A DNA stretch of 64,000 nucleotides from Methylophaga pinxianii (GTDB taxonomy: Bacteria; Pseudomonadota; Gammaproteobacteria; Nitrosococcales; Methylophagaceae): the NCBI RefSeq assembly GCF_020447225.1, contig NZ_JAJAEO010000174.1:1-64000 (forward strand). Direction: 5' to 3'. Every line of letters starts with the position of its first letter. The first letter of the stretch is position 1. A model generated the notes under the pieces. The model was not told the origin of the DNA. It saw nothing but the letters and a program-made list of their open reading frames with translations, and ran no database searches. This document shows, piece after piece, positions 1-9,827 of this stretch. Position numbers and translations under genes: made by a program.

Positions 1-1
1 T

Positions 2-3000
2 TTTTTTTCGCATCTCACTGGTTTAGCTGAAGTTATGGTCGAAGAGGTATCTCCAAGAGAATCGGAGATGATTTCAGAGGGTGCAGAGTACCTTTTGGCA
101 TTGCGTGGCGACCCAGTTTCTCGAACTGCACTTTTATCTACATCTATACAAACATCCATGTTGATGATGAGAGCCATGGACCCCTCCAATCAATCAACGA
201 GTAAAGGATTGTTTGGAAAAAGAGTATTTGCATTCACTGATGATATTGACGTCACTAATAGATTTTACTTTGGCCTTATGGATGCTGAGGGGAGGAACGA
301 CCAGGGAGACCCAGATCATGGTAGGCATCCGAATGGCCCTCTAGCAGCAATTAGAAGAATTATGCCTTCTATTAGTCGTGATAGGGCGGGTCAAAATTGG
401 ACGATGGTCACTGAAATAGGCCATCAACTTACTGAACGCAAACGTATTGGTAGGACCAGTTCACAGGATCCTGGAGTGGTACGCGGGTTAGATCTGATTG
501 TGGCAACGGCTTCACTTGAGGTTGGATTCAATGATCCAGGTGTTGGATGTGTCATACAACATAAGGCGCCCCGAGACTCAGCCCAATTTCTTCAACGTAA
601 AGGTAGGGCCGGTCGACCTCGAGGTATGCGCCCGTGGACAGTGATTGTCCTCTCAGATTATGGGCGTGACCGTCTCTCATATCAGGGATACGAGCAACTA
701 TTCGAACCTGAAATACGACCACGACATTTACCATTATCAAGTCGTTACATTCAGCGTATGCAGGCAACATACGCGGTGTTGGACTTTTTGGCTCGTGAAC
801 TAGGCCCATTACTCATCAAAGGAAGTGCCTGGAAATCTTTGAGCGAACCATCTAAATCAAAATCCTCGCCCAGTACAGAAAATCAACGTCGGAGTTCCCT
901 GGCAGGACTGTTAATCAGAATATTGGAAGATCCTCTAGGTCAAACAGATCTTGAAGAGTATTTGCAAGACGCGCTGAAACTGAAACCCAAAGAAGTTCAA
1001 CCTCTTCTTTGGGAATATCCAAGACCAATTCTCACTTCGGTTATACCAACTGCAATACGGCGACTATCATCTAATTGGCAGTATTTTGATAATGAGAACG
1101 CTGATTTTTCTATTCGTAATAATCCACTGCCTGAATTTATTCCGGGAAACCTATTTCGTGATTTGAATCTACCCGAGGTGAAAATTTCATTACCGCCGGA
1201 TTGGGAGAGTCACGAACAAGAAATACAAATGCTCGGAATAGAGCAGGGTATGAAGACATTTGCCCCTGGTCGAGTGTCTCGTCGCTATGGAGTGAATTAT
1301 TCTCGAATACGTCACTGGGTTGCGCCTGAAGATGCAGGAAGAGAACAGACTGAGATAAATATTTCAGACTTTTACGATACTGAATTTCTGGGTAACTGGC
1401 TGATAATGAATGGAGAAGAAGCCAGCCCAATGCCAGTTTTTCGACCCCATGAAATTAGACCTGTCAGACCGACCAGTGAAATTGTCGATACTTCAAATGC
1501 ATACCTGGTTTGGAGAACACAAATTAGTGCAAAAGATCTTGGTGTACCGCTTGGTATACCATCAGACTCTGTATGGTCAGATTTAATAAGTGAAGTTTCT
1601 TGTTTCAGGCATGCTGATCATGCTCCCGTTACAGTAAGAAGGTTTTCTCTCGGATCGGAAGCTGACATTAGAGTTAGAGGTGGAGAAAGTTATCAGGCCA
1701 GGTTTCAATACGTCAACGAAGGTGAACAAGTTGCACTGGGTTTTTCACTTTCTGTAGACGCTATCAGATTTGGGCTTAAACTCCCTGATAACCTCTGGAT
1801 GAGGGTCGCAAATACACCCAAATTAGAGCGTGCTATTCGAACAGAGTATTACTTCAATTCAGATCTAACTTTTCGCTCTTTGCCGATGGTTGAAAATCCA
1901 TTCATGAGAGACTGGTTAGCAGATATTTATTTTGTTGCGTTAAATCAAACTGCCTTGAATGAACACATTGGATTATCAGATGCCAGTGATGCATTAGCTG
2001 AAGAGAGGGTGGATCTTGCACTCAGTGATGTTCTTGAGTCTTTCTTTCAGTCACCACCGTCTGCAAATGATGAAGGCGAACAGAGTCAAGACAATAGAAA
2101 TTCAGATCAATTAAGGCAAGACCTAGAACTTTTAATATCTCGAAGTGATATTAGAGATGCATTGAATAGACATTCTAAGTGTCTTTGGGAGCCTCTCGAT
2201 GAATCATGGGAACCTATGCTCCGTCAGACTTTTCTATCCACACTGGGAGCAGCTACACACGCAGCGATAACGGGTTTGTGTTCTGAAGTTGATCCCTCAA
2301 GTCTTATCTTAGATTTGGATCCCGGACCCAGGGAGTCAGATGACATTTATGTGGCAAGGGAAGAAGAAGAATTTTGGATCACAGAGACTTCACCAGGTGG
2401 CGTTGGCGCTATTGAAGAATTTTTTGCATTGTTCAATGAAGATCCAAGAATTTTCTATTCGTTAATAGAATCAGAGTTACAGCCTAATGAATACTTTCAG
2501 ACTGATTTTCAGCTACGAAGACTTCTAAGTACTCTCTCAAATGAACAAGATAATACCAAGCTTAGAGAAGCTATAACGAATGTTCGAAAATCTGACAGTT
2601 CATATAAAACAGAACAAGCAATGGTTACATTCAGGAGAGAACTTGCTGACAGTGGTTATGTGCTTTATCACGGATTTATTTCAGCTATTACAACGAGGCT
2701 TCTTCGCCCAGGTGCATCCGATGAGTTGGATTCATTTTTAAATGATTTGGTTCTGAACTGGGAGCATTTCGAAGAAAATCTCGGCGTTGATCTGGATGGG
2801 AGATCATTAGCCTACTTCTATAGTCGTAATGATGAAATTGACCAGATACTGCTTAGTGTTGGGCTTACACTTCCAGAAATGGAGCATAGGGCATCATGGC
2901 GATTCAATACTGTATACGGACTTCTATGGCGACGTGGAAGAGAAGTTAGTAGAGTTGGGCTCGAACCCTATAATCCATTTAATAAACTCATACCATCCGA

Positions 3001-3280
3001 ACGTTTATTAGTTTCCTCATATCTACTCAAACAGACAGATGTGATTTATATATCTGACTCAGATTGGAAAGAATTGGCTATTGAAAGATTGTCATCCTGG
3101 GGGACTGTAAGTCTATGCGTTAGCTTAAAAGATAAAAGTTTACTTGCGGACGCATTACGATTTTTTGCAGTAAACCCAATCGAATCTGCATATCTCTCCA
3201 TTTACGCTCGAGTGGCTGGGTTTAGAAATATTGAAAACTCTGTGGTAGTTGACTTAGAACTTGAGGAGGTATTCAGATGA
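2..3280 (+). CDS. DpdJ-like helicase, C-terminal part (5' end outside window)
   Basis: The frame is open from base 2 through the first in-window ATG at 35, so the N-terminal part, including the Walker A motor half, lies upstream. What is visible is the second RecA-like helicase lobe: an ATASLEVGFNDPGV stretch (motif V) and QFLQRKGRAGRP (motif VI, with arginine fingers) at about residues 155-195 counted from ATG 35. About 880 residues without recognisable motifs follow. Large superfamily 2 helicases of this shape (DpdJ) occur in Dpd clusters and are thought to belong to the restriction side rather than to base synthesis. It overlaps the next gene by four bases (ATGA), so the three plus-strand genes are probably one operon. 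The helicase call is firm; DpdJ rests on the neighbourhood. Confidence 0.7.
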   Translation, partial: FFSHLTGLAEVMVEEVSPRESEMISEGAEYLLALRGDPVSRTALLSTSIQTSMLMMRAMDPSNQSTSKGLFGKRVFAFTDDIDVTNRFYFGLMDAEGRNDQGDPDHGRHPNGPLAAIRRIMPSISRDRAGQNWTMVTEIGHQLTERKRIGRTSSQDPGVVRGLDLIVATASLEVGFNDPGVGCVIQHKAPRDSAQFLQRKGRAGRPRGMRPWTVIVLSDYGRDRLSYQGYEQLFEPEIRPRHLPLSSRYIQRMQATYAVLDFLARELGPLLIKGSAWKSLSEPSKSKSSPSTENQRRSSLAGLLIRILEDPLGQTDLEEYLQDALKLKPKEVQPLLWEYPRPILTSVIPTAIRRLSSNWQYFDNENADFSIRNNPLPEFIPGNLFRDLNLPEVKISLPPDWESHEQEIQMLGIEQGMKTFAPGRVSRRYGVNYSRIRHWVAPEDAGREQTEINISDFYDTEFLGNWLIMNGEEASPMPVFRPHEIRPVRPTSEIVDTSNAYLVWRTQISAKDLGVPLGIPSDSVWSDLISEVSCFRHADHAPVTVRRFSLGSEADIRVRGGESYQARFQYVNEGEQVALGFSLSVDAIRFGLKLPDNLWMRVANTPKLERAIRTEYYFNSDLTFRSLPMVENPFMRDWLADIYFVALNQTALNEHIGLSDASDALAEERVDLALSDVLESFFQSPPSANDEGEQSQDNRNSDQLRQDLELLISRSDIRDALNRHSKCLWEPLDESWEPMLRQTFLSTLGAATHAAITGLCSEVDPSSLILDLDPGPRESDDIYVAREEEEFWITETSPGGVGAIEEFFALFNEDPRIFYSLIESELQPNEYFQTDFQLRRLLSTLSNEQDNTKLREAITNVRKSDSSYKTEQAMVTFRRELADSGYVLYHGFISAITTRLLRPGASDELDSFLNDLVLNWEHFEENLGVDLDGRSLAYFYSRNDEIDQILLSVGLTLPEMEHRASWRFNTVYGLLWRRGREVSRVGLEPYNPFNKLIPSERLLVSSYLLKQTDVIYISDSDWKELAIERLSSWGTVSLCVSLKDKSLLADALRFFAVNPIESAYLSIYARVAGFRNIENSVVVDLELEEVFR

Positions 3281-3822
3281 GTTCTGTTGAATATCAAACC
3301 CGCAGAATATTTAGAAGTTCTGCAACCAGCAGAGATGTAGTTCGTGAACTTTTACAGATTATGTGGTTAGCAGAGTTACTGTCTCCCAGCGATGAAGTTT
3401 GGCTTGTAAGTCCATGGGTGAGTGATTTTGTGTTACTAGATAACCGTAGTGGCCTTTTCAATTCAGTTAATCCGCATTGGAATAGTCGGGAAATACGACT
3501 TGTCGACTACGTAGTTCAATTAATGACATCAGGTACAAAAGTCATAGTTGTAACTGGTTATGATCAACACAATTTAACATTTTTGGGCAGATTAAAAGAC
3601 AGAGTAGTTGAAGCTGGTGTCGAGGAAAACCTTGAGATATATAAGAGAAAAAAGCTACACACGAAAGGAATTCTCACATCTGGAGGTGTTCTGATGGGCT
3701 CGATGAATCTTACATACAATGGACTTGAATTGAACGAAGAATCAGTTTTCTATGAAACATCGATGGAGGCAGTAGCTAAGGCACGTGTGGAATTCCAAAG
3801 TTATCGTCAGGAGTCAGCGTGA
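3277..3822 (+). CDS. dpdK: Phospholipase D-like protein, DpdK-like
   Basis: The 181-residue protein has one phospholipase-D half-site: H128-T-K130 followed by G-S142-M-N144 and a downstream acidic stretch around E154. The Asp of the full HxKx4D motif is not evident. Single-motif PLD proteins usually dimerise to make one phosphodiesterase site, and many cut DNA. A strong ribosome binding site (GAGGAGG, 3263-3269) sits 7 bases before ATG 3277. The gene overlaps both neighbours by four bases, so translation is probably coupled. A short PLD protein next to a large helicase in a cluster with a TGT-like enzyme matches DpdK. Its likely role is the nuclease that acts on unmodified DNA, but that is inference. 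Confidence 0.7.
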   Translation: MSSVEYQTRRIFRSSATSRDVVRELLQIMWLAELLSPSDEVWLVSPWVSDFVLLDNRSGLFNSVNPHWNSREIRLVDYVVQLMTSGTKVIVVTGYDQHNLTFLGRLKDRVVEAGVEENLEIYKRKKLHTKGILTSGGVLMGSMNLTYNGLELNEESVFYETSMEAVAKARVEFQSYRQESA

Positions 3823-6038
3823 GTAGTATTGAACTCAAATGGTGGGAGCGCTTTTTCAGCCATCCCAATCAACTGACATGGACTGATTTAGTTTCAGAGA
3901 ATGACTCGCATTCTAAGCATATTCTTCAGTGGTTAGAACAGTTTAGAAATAACCAAAACCGGTCTATCGTTTTACCTTATTTGAACTTGCATGGAGAAAA
4001 GACTTGGTATTGTGCCAGTAATACTCCTCGTGCTGAATTACATCTCCGCGAAGCACTTCAGTCATTTATTGGACCATCATATTCAGATTTTGATGGTAGA
4101 CCAGTCAAAATTGATCCAGAGGACCCAATCGAATCAGCTTTCGCTGAAGCTACTGATGGTTGGATATTTAGAATTCGTCCAAGGTCTCCAGAGTGTGAAA
4201 TCAAGATACAGCAGTCGCTCGACCTGTATTTATCACTTTTTGAGCGCATGCCATCAGAAAAAAGAAGTCATATCAACTCGTTGAGGATCCTTCGGGCAGA
4301 ACTTGACCGCGCGATAAGGGTTGGTGACGAGTCAAATGCTCGTGAAATTTTCCAGAGAATAAAATCACTCGGGCGTTTGGATGGTGAAAATCTTTTATAT
4401 ATTGAAGTAGAGATTAGGGCTGGTCTAGGTGACTGGGAGGGTATTGCTAGAGATAGCAATTTAATCAGAGACCTGACAGGATTGAGGTTGCCCAAAAGGG
4501 TACTTCTCCATGTCCATGAAGCGTTGTATCGAACTTTTGTTGAACATTCCGAGGACAAAAATGATCCAACGTTAGCGTTGAACGCGTTTCGAGACTCAAA
4601 CTTAGACACACAGTCAACGTTGTTTGGCACAAGAAGAGGGCTCAAAAACTTAAGAATAGTTAAGTCCTTTTTCCTATATGAAATAGCTCAAAATAACCCA
4701 AATCAATCATTACTTAATGAGTTGATCTGCGAACTAGAAGCGCAAGATGATGACTTTTCAAAATCACTACTGCTTCTTTTACCACAGAAGAAGGAATCAA
4801 AAGCTCAAGTTTCTGAGCTTCATTTAGCAGATGAGGCATTCAATAACTTCGAAGTAGATAGGGCTTTCGAGTTGTATTTTACAGCACCGCCTTCAGTCCG
4901 ACGATTGTCACAACTGATTCGTTGTGCGATTGAAATTGGGACTCAAGATGCTGCCAAGAGAGTTATAGATTCGATAACTAAAAATGCTTTTGTCGAAGAG
5001 TTAGTACCTGCATTAGCCAAAAAACTAGAAGAGCTTGAACAATTATCCTGTACTCAAGGATATGATGGGGCCTACTCAATAGGTGGTTGGTTAGATTGGG
5101 CAGTTCTAGTTGTGAAAGGTTTAAACACTGATGAAGCCCTTGAAATTTTCCGTGACAATTTTGAAAGCTGGGATATTAGAGATCTAGCTGACAGTAAAGA
5201 ATCTATTGAGTATCTAACCGAGATTATCAACAACTCAACGGGTGACTCCGAATTGATATTTCGTGAGGTGAGTCCTAGCCTTTTCCAATGTATCAACGAA
5301 AATATACAAACCCCTTCTCGTTTTGTTAAACCCCTTTTCCTGCTATTAGTTACAAAAGTAACTTTTTTTAGTGACCCTTCTCAAAATGAACTCGAATTAG
5401 TTCGTGAGATGGTTGATTCATTGATGACAATTGGTCTCGATAAAAATGAATACGTCAGCCTTCTATCAGACCTTGAGGAACTATTGGGCTCACAAATTTC
5501 CACGTATAGGCTGAGCTGGGCTTTAGATATAGTTGAGTTACTTTCACAGCATGTCTGTCTCAGCGATGAGTCAAGGTTGAGAATTGCTCTTAAAGTAATA
5601 GAGGAAGCAAAGCGTATATCTCACAGGCTACTAAAAACGGATAAGCTTGTGGTTAAGCAACTGTGTAATGATTTAGGAATTGAATACCCCGAAGAGTACT
5701 TTGCCGATAACACTGAAGATAATGTGCAAGTAACTCAAAATCTCAGTGATAAAAAGATCGGCATTTACACTCTTGAGGAGGGAGCTGCCAAACGAGCATC
5801 AGAAATATTGAAAGAGCTATATCCTGGGGTAAGTGTAGAGTTGAATCATGACCATGAGTGTACAAAAGCGCTCACGAATCTAGCAAAAACTGCCGATTAC
5901 TTCATATTCGCTTGGAAATGTAGCAAGCACCAAGCTTTCTATTGCGCTAAGAAACACAGAGGTGATGCTAGTCCTCTTATTCAACCTTTAGGTAAAGGTG
6001 CAAGCAGTATTTTGCGAGCACTTACTGATGCCCTTTAA
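3819..6038 (+). CDS. Large protein with DUF2325-like C-terminus, possibly DpdD
   Basis: The 739-residue protein starts at GTG 3819, inside the dpdK stop, with AGGAG at 3809-3813. Most of it is predicted helical with no motif I recognise. The last 95 residues or so change character: KKIGIYTLEEGAAKRASEIL, then a FAWKCSKHQAFYCAKKH stretch, then a small-residue LGKGASSILRAL end. This resembles DUF2325, a small Rossmann-like domain often fused to partner proteins in defence loci. Its place as third gene of a helicase-PLD operon fits DpdD, a Dpd protein of unknown function, but I assign that from context and size only. It could instead be an unrelated accessory protein. Confidence 0.45.
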   Translation: MSSIELKWWERFFSHPNQLTWTDLVSENDSHSKHILQWLEQFRNNQNRSIVLPYLNLHGEKTWYCASNTPRAELHLREALQSFIGPSYSDFDGRPVKIDPEDPIESAFAEATDGWIFRIRPRSPECEIKIQQSLDLYLSLFERMPSEKRSHINSLRILRAELDRAIRVGDESNAREIFQRIKSLGRLDGENLLYIEVEIRAGLGDWEGIARDSNLIRDLTGLRLPKRVLLHVHEALYRTFVEHSEDKNDPTLALNAFRDSNLDTQSTLFGTRRGLKNLRIVKSFFLYEIAQNNPNQSLLNELICELEAQDDDFSKSLLLLLPQKKESKAQVSELHLADEAFNNFEVDRAFELYFTAPPSVRRLSQLIRCAIEIGTQDAAKRVIDSITKNAFVEELVPALAKKLEELEQLSCTQGYDGAYSIGGWLDWAVLVVKGLNTDEALEIFRDNFESWDIRDLADSKESIEYLTEIINNSTGDSELIFREVSPSLFQCINENIQTPSRFVKPLFLLLVTKVTFFSDPSQNELELVREMVDSLMTIGLDKNEYVSLLSDLEELLGSQISTYRLSWALDIVELLSQHVCLSDESRLRIALKVIEEAKRISHRLLKTDKLVVKQLCNDLGIEYPEEYFADNTEDNVQVTQNLSDKKIGIYTLEEGAAKRASEILKELYPGVSVELNHDHECTKALTNLAKTADYFIFAWKCSKHQAFYCAKKHRGDASPLIQPLGKGASSILRALTDAL

Positions 6039-6204
6039 TTATTAATCTTCAAACGTCACGAGTGAGTGTGTTTATTTCTCGTTTTTTGTGAACTTTAGAC
6101 CGCAAGGGGGCTTTTTCAAATTAATGTAAGTATGATGTATATTGACGGTCCCCCAATAAAAAGTGAATCGCCACTAATTTACTGGCTATCATTTCCTAAC
6201 GACA

Positions 6205-7377
6205 TCAAATTGCTAATAAGTCTTGACTGTAAGGTTTTTTTCGATAAATTCGTAGTAGGTAGTCCGATAGTATGTTTATATCGCGAGACAAGTTTTGGAC
6301 TTCATCCCATCTTCGAGTAATATCTTCTCCTAGGCTGTCTTTACCGAATACCCAGGTTCCTTTACTCCAGCAGCAATAAGGTTTGACTGATTCTAATTCG
6401 CCTTTAAAGAAAGAGCTTGGTGTAACCTCGTTCAAGGATCTAACTTCTTTGCCAATTAAGCTTTGAAACCGGCCATCAATTTCGTCCATAAGTGAGCCTA
6501 AAGCTGTGATCCCAGCGCCATGGAGAAGTCGCGATTTTTTTGGAGGTAGCTTCCAATCATTTGGGAATACTTCGCTCACAGCCGTCCAGAAGTTGTTAAG
6601 CGTTTGAACAATTTGTTCGACATCACCTTCTCCAGTATTCGGGTCTCGAAATCTATTCAAAGCACCGTCCCGTAGACTTCCATCAATCAATTTAAGAATT
6701 GAATTATCTGCAATGGCACCCTTCATGACTTCAGCCTGACCTTTTCCAACTTGGTTTGTAGCTGTTTTAATACGACCTTTTAGTGGGCCTTCCTCAAAGT
6801 TCAGAATCTGCAAGATCTTAGACGGGAATTTTTTCTGTTGAAGGTCTGATGGTAGTCTGCTATCAGTATGAGGTGCCAACTCGTAGAGAAGAGTCTTAGG
6901 TAGAGGTTTTGTTGAATTGACTAGCATAAACTGTTCGCGTTGCTCAGCATCACTCTCTGCAATAAACGCAGAGACAGGCATCATGAAGTTTTCAACACAG
7001 GCTTCGCGAAGCGCTGCAGTCCTCTGTTGGCCATCTACTATAAATCCTGGTTTCTCGAATTCATCATCCTCTGAAATGGGAATCAACAGAAAGCCAAAGC
7101 TACCGTCGCCTCCACTAGGTTCAAATGACACCCTCTTATCGAAAGCGATGATTACTGGGTTTGGTATCAACGGATCGGTACTCTCTATATAACGCTGTAT
7201 TTCTTTAATATGATTTGATACTTCCGGTCTTTGGTATCCAGTCAACTCACTCGATTGTCTTTTAATACGGGTAATGGATGCAATTTTGCTAATTTGCTTC
7301 CCAGGTACAGCCAAACTAAATAGTTTTCTGGTCTTGCCTTGCTGTATGGCTAGGGCAGGTAACTTAAGGTATTCCAT
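6205..7377 (-). CDS. DGQHR-domain protein, DpdB-like (copy next to dpdA 3' end)
   Basis: The 390-residue protein carries a VDGQQRTAAL motif at about residues 117-126, followed by EQREQFMLVNSTKPLP. This is the hallmark of the DGQHR family, which includes DndB of the phosphorothioate system and DpdB of the 7-deazaguanine system. DpdB works with DpdA to place preQ0 in DNA and is reported to hydrolyse ATP. The gene is the last of a four-gene minus-strand operon, 30 bases after dpdA, and it ends 166 bases from the converging operon. It resembles the other DGQHR gene (8685-9827) along much of its length. It ends in a TRRWDEVQNLSRDINILSDYL helical stretch that the other copy also has in similar form. 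Confidence 0.7.
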   Translation of the reverse strand: MEYLKLPALAIQQGKTRKLFSLAVPGKQISKIASITRIKRQSSELTGYQRPEVSNHIKEIQRYIESTDPLIPNPVIIAFDKRVSFEPSGGDGSFGFLLIPISEDDEFEKPGFIVDGQQRTAALREACVENFMMPVSAFIAESDAEQREQFMLVNSTKPLPKTLLYELAPHTDSRLPSDLQQKKFPSKILQILNFEEGPLKGRIKTATNQVGKGQAEVMKGAIADNSILKLIDGSLRDGALNRFRDPNTGEGDVEQIVQTLNNFWTAVSEVFPNDWKLPPKKSRLLHGAGITALGSLMDEIDGRFQSLIGKEVRSLNEVTPSSFFKGELESVKPYCCWSKGTWVFGKDSLGEDITRRWDEVQNLSRDINILSDYLLRIYRKKPYSQDLLAI

Positions 7378-7407
7378 ATATAATGTTCCTAATTCTAAGC
7401 TTTTTTT

Positions 7408-8625
7408 CTAATCAGTAGTATGAAGATGATGATAAAGTTCATTGATGTTGTGAAACCCTCGTCGCTTATTCCTTTCCGATCCACGAAACAGTATCACCTC
7501 AACGCCGATTGCTCGGCAGATTTCACAGTTACAGGATTCCCATGGTCTAGCTTCTAAAGTTCGACGATATTCATACCTGTATTTTTCATTACCTGCATAA
7601 AGTTTTTTGTAATCCATTAGGGCATCGAGTGCCGTTTCGAGGTCCTCTTTATGTTGGGAATAAGCTCGAACCGCTTCCAAAGCTGCCTGTTCCAGCAGTC
7701 GAGCCTCATCTTGGTCGACTTCTCCAGACCGAATTTTGCGACTCATTGTAAGATTTCCATCGAGTTGGGGAATCCTAAGGGCCGTAAAGTACTCGCCTCC
7801 TCCTAGATGGAAGTTCTTCTTATTGTCTTTAAACGCTTGTCTTAAAGGAGTGGTGCTGTCGATGCTTGCTACGCCGTACTTTTCAAAAGCCTCGACATTT
7901 TCGAGCCTTGATATACCTAACAGGTGGAACTTGGTTTCAGGTTTACGCGCCTGGTTTACAGTTTCGAGAACCTCTAAAATTTGACTTGTCTTAAGGGGTA
8001 CCATGCCACCGAGCGTGATGAACTCATACCCCATAACAATGAGCTTATCTACAGCATCTTTGTAACTCTCGGGATTCCAACCGTGGGCGACACCCATAGG
8101 GATAAAATGCTTGTCCTGAGATTTTTCGAGAAAAATATCTGCATACTCAAGCGTCAAGCTCTGCCGGCGCATGCATTCTTCCAGATCTTCGCCCTGAATT
8201 TTTGATTTAGGTGTTTCAAAGGCAAAAACAATATGGTCTAGCGAAATTCCGAAATCAAAGCCTGAGTTTTCGTAAAAATCGACTACGTCATCAACGCTGT
8301 ATGGTGGCATGTGCATATCAGCATAGGTAAATGCCCCGCAATCTCCCATACTTTGATAACGATCAGATAAACGAAAAAAAGTTCGGACTTGTTCCCGATA
8401 AAACCGTTGGCGTTGTGCTTGTGTGTACTTGCCTGCCGAACCTCTAAGCCCATCAACTATGGCTTTGGAAACGAGAATGCCGTCGTAAGGTTTCTCGAAG
8501 ATTTCATGGGGGTAGCGATCATCTCGTTGGCGAACTCTGTGTTCATTCCGAGTTTCAGTCAAGAAGTTGAAACTTGGATCAACAAAGTCTTGTGAGTCTG
8601 GGAAAAAGTACTTGATGTTTGCCAC
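7408..8625 (-). CDS. dpdA: DpdA, TGT-like DNA 7-deazaguanine transglycosylase
   Basis: The 405-residue protein has the tRNA-guanine transglycosylase fold markers. D95 in MGDCGAFTYAD matches the base-recognition aspartate, D256 in SIDSTTPLR matches the nucleophile, and C365-x-C367-xx-C370 with H392 forms the structural zinc site. A GVAHGWNPESY stretch and a LGGMVPL loop also match the family. DpdA swaps guanine in DNA for preQ0, where housekeeping TGT acts on tRNA. The start is GTG 8625; no strong ribosome binding site is visible. It lies between two DGQHR genes on the same strand and faces queC and a QueD fusion that would supply preQ0. Only the DNA-specific subtype relies on context, as bacterial Tgt is normally encoded elsewhere, often by yajC. 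Confidence 0.88.
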   Translation of the reverse strand: MANIKYFFPDSQDFVDPSFNFLTETRNEHRVRQRDDRYPHEIFEKPYDGILVSKAIVDGLRGSAGKYTQAQRQRFYREQVRTFFRLSDRYQSMGDCGAFTYADMHMPPYSVDDVVDFYENSGFDFGISLDHIVFAFETPKSKIQGEDLEECMRRQSLTLEYADIFLEKSQDKHFIPMGVAHGWNPESYKDAVDKLIVMGYEFITLGGMVPLKTSQILEVLETVNQARKPETKFHLLGISRLENVEAFEKYGVASIDSTTPLRQAFKDNKKNFHLGGGEYFTALRIPQLDGNLTMSRKIRSGEVDQDEARLLEQAALEAVRAYSQHKEDLETALDALMDYKKLYAGNEKYRYEYRRTLEARPWESCNCEICRAIGVEVILFRGSERNKRRGFHNINELYHHLHTTD

Positions 8626-8684
8626 GGTCTTATCTCAATTGGTAACTATCAGAGGATGTACATTTTGTACGGATGATTACGCGC

Positions 8685-9827
8685 TTAAGAAAGGGAACGA
8701 ATGGATGCGTCAAAGTCTAGTTTAATTAGGACCTCCTCGAGTGCTCTTATATGTTTACTAATGTTTTGGATTTCATCCCATTGCATATCGAGACCTTTCC
8801 AGATGCCCTCGGTCCAGCAACAATCTGCCGCGATTCGTGATAGCGAGTCTTTAACTACGGATTCGGCATTGTGATGGCTGGGTACCCTAGCCATGATTCG
8901 GTCCATCAGTGTTCCCATGGCTTTGATGCCTGCTGAGTGGGTAAGGCGGCTTTGTGTTGGAGGAAGACTCCATGCGGTTGGGAAAGTCTCTTTAACTGAT
9001 GTCCAAAATATGTTGATTGCATTATACATTCCCATGGTATCCATATCTCCTTCTCCAATACCTTTGAACTGAGCGAGAACCCCGAGAGGAGAGTGGATGC
9101 TGCGGCGGAAGACATCAATCAATGCAGTATCAACAATCACTGCAGAGTCATTGTCTCCTTCAGAAGAAGCTTGCCGAATTCTTTGGTAGAAAGGCGATTT
9201 TGGATCGCGGTTTAGTAAAGAACACAATTCGCTCGGCAATTTCCGCACGGCCAAATCCCTGGGGAGATACATATCGACTTCGGGAAGTAGTTCGTTGATC
9301 AGTCGAGTCGATAGTGGCTTCGCTTTATTGACGAGGATGAATTGCTCCCGTTGCGTCTCAAGATCCGGAGCAATAAAGGCGATTACCGGTACTGGGATGT
9401 CCTTATTCTTTGCTTTCGACAAAGCTAGCGCGCGTTGCTGACCATCCACAATCCATGCCGCACGATCACCTGTAGATCTCAACGGAATAAATAGCGTCCC
9501 AGCCTGCGCTATCGGCTGTAAGCCGGCAGGGTCGCGTCCTCGGGTTTGCTTATACTCAACCTCGGGAGATAACGCCAAAATGATAGCGTTTGGAAATAGG
9601 GTGTTACCATCTTCATTGTCGAGGTACTCGACGATACTGTTGACGTGCTTTCTGATTTCTTTGCGTTGAAAACCTTTAAGTTCGAGTTTCTCGTCACGGT
9701 GTATACGACTGATATCTGCGATCTTAAGAATGTCGTGACCGGCAATGAAAAAAGAAAAAATGTCGATTTCACGTCCTTGAGAGGATCTTAGGGCTCGGAT
9801 GATGAGTTGTTCAGTGGAATTGTTCAT
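8685..9827 (-). CDS. dpdB: DGQHR-domain protein, DpdB-like (copy upstream of dpdA)
   Basis: The 380-residue protein shows WIVDGQQRALALSKAK and TQREQFILVNKAKPL, the same two signatures as the copy at 6205-7377. The two are clearly paralogues; shared stretches include the SRLTHSAGIKAMGTLMD type region near the C-terminus. It overlaps the upstream gene by four bases and is followed by dpdA after 59 bases. The family partner role with DpdA is known for DpdB. Which copy is the true functional DpdB cannot be told by reading. I give the symbol to this one because it directly precedes dpdA, but the two might form a hetero-oligomer or serve different steps. Confidence 0.7.
   Translation of the reverse strand: MNNSTEQLIIRALRSSQGREIDIFSFFIAGHDILKIADISRIHRDEKLELKGFQRKEIRKHVNSIVEYLDNEDGNTLFPNAIILALSPEVEYKQTRGRDPAGLQPIAQAGTLFIPLRSTGDRAAWIVDGQQRALALSKAKNKDIPVPVIAFIAPDLETQREQFILVNKAKPLSTRLINELLPEVDMYLPRDLAVRKLPSELCSLLNRDPKSPFYQRIRQASSEGDNDSAVIVDTALIDVFRRSIHSPLGVLAQFKGIGEGDMDTMGMYNAINIFWTSVKETFPTAWSLPPTQSRLTHSAGIKAMGTLMDRIMARVPSHHNAESVVKDSLSRIAADCCWTEGIWKGLDMQWDEIQNISKHIRALEEVLIKLDFDASIRSLS

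Noticed and set aside
6132-6320. Plus-strand 62-codon frame
   Set aside because: It mostly lies over the end of the DGQHR gene on the other strand and has no ribosome binding site.
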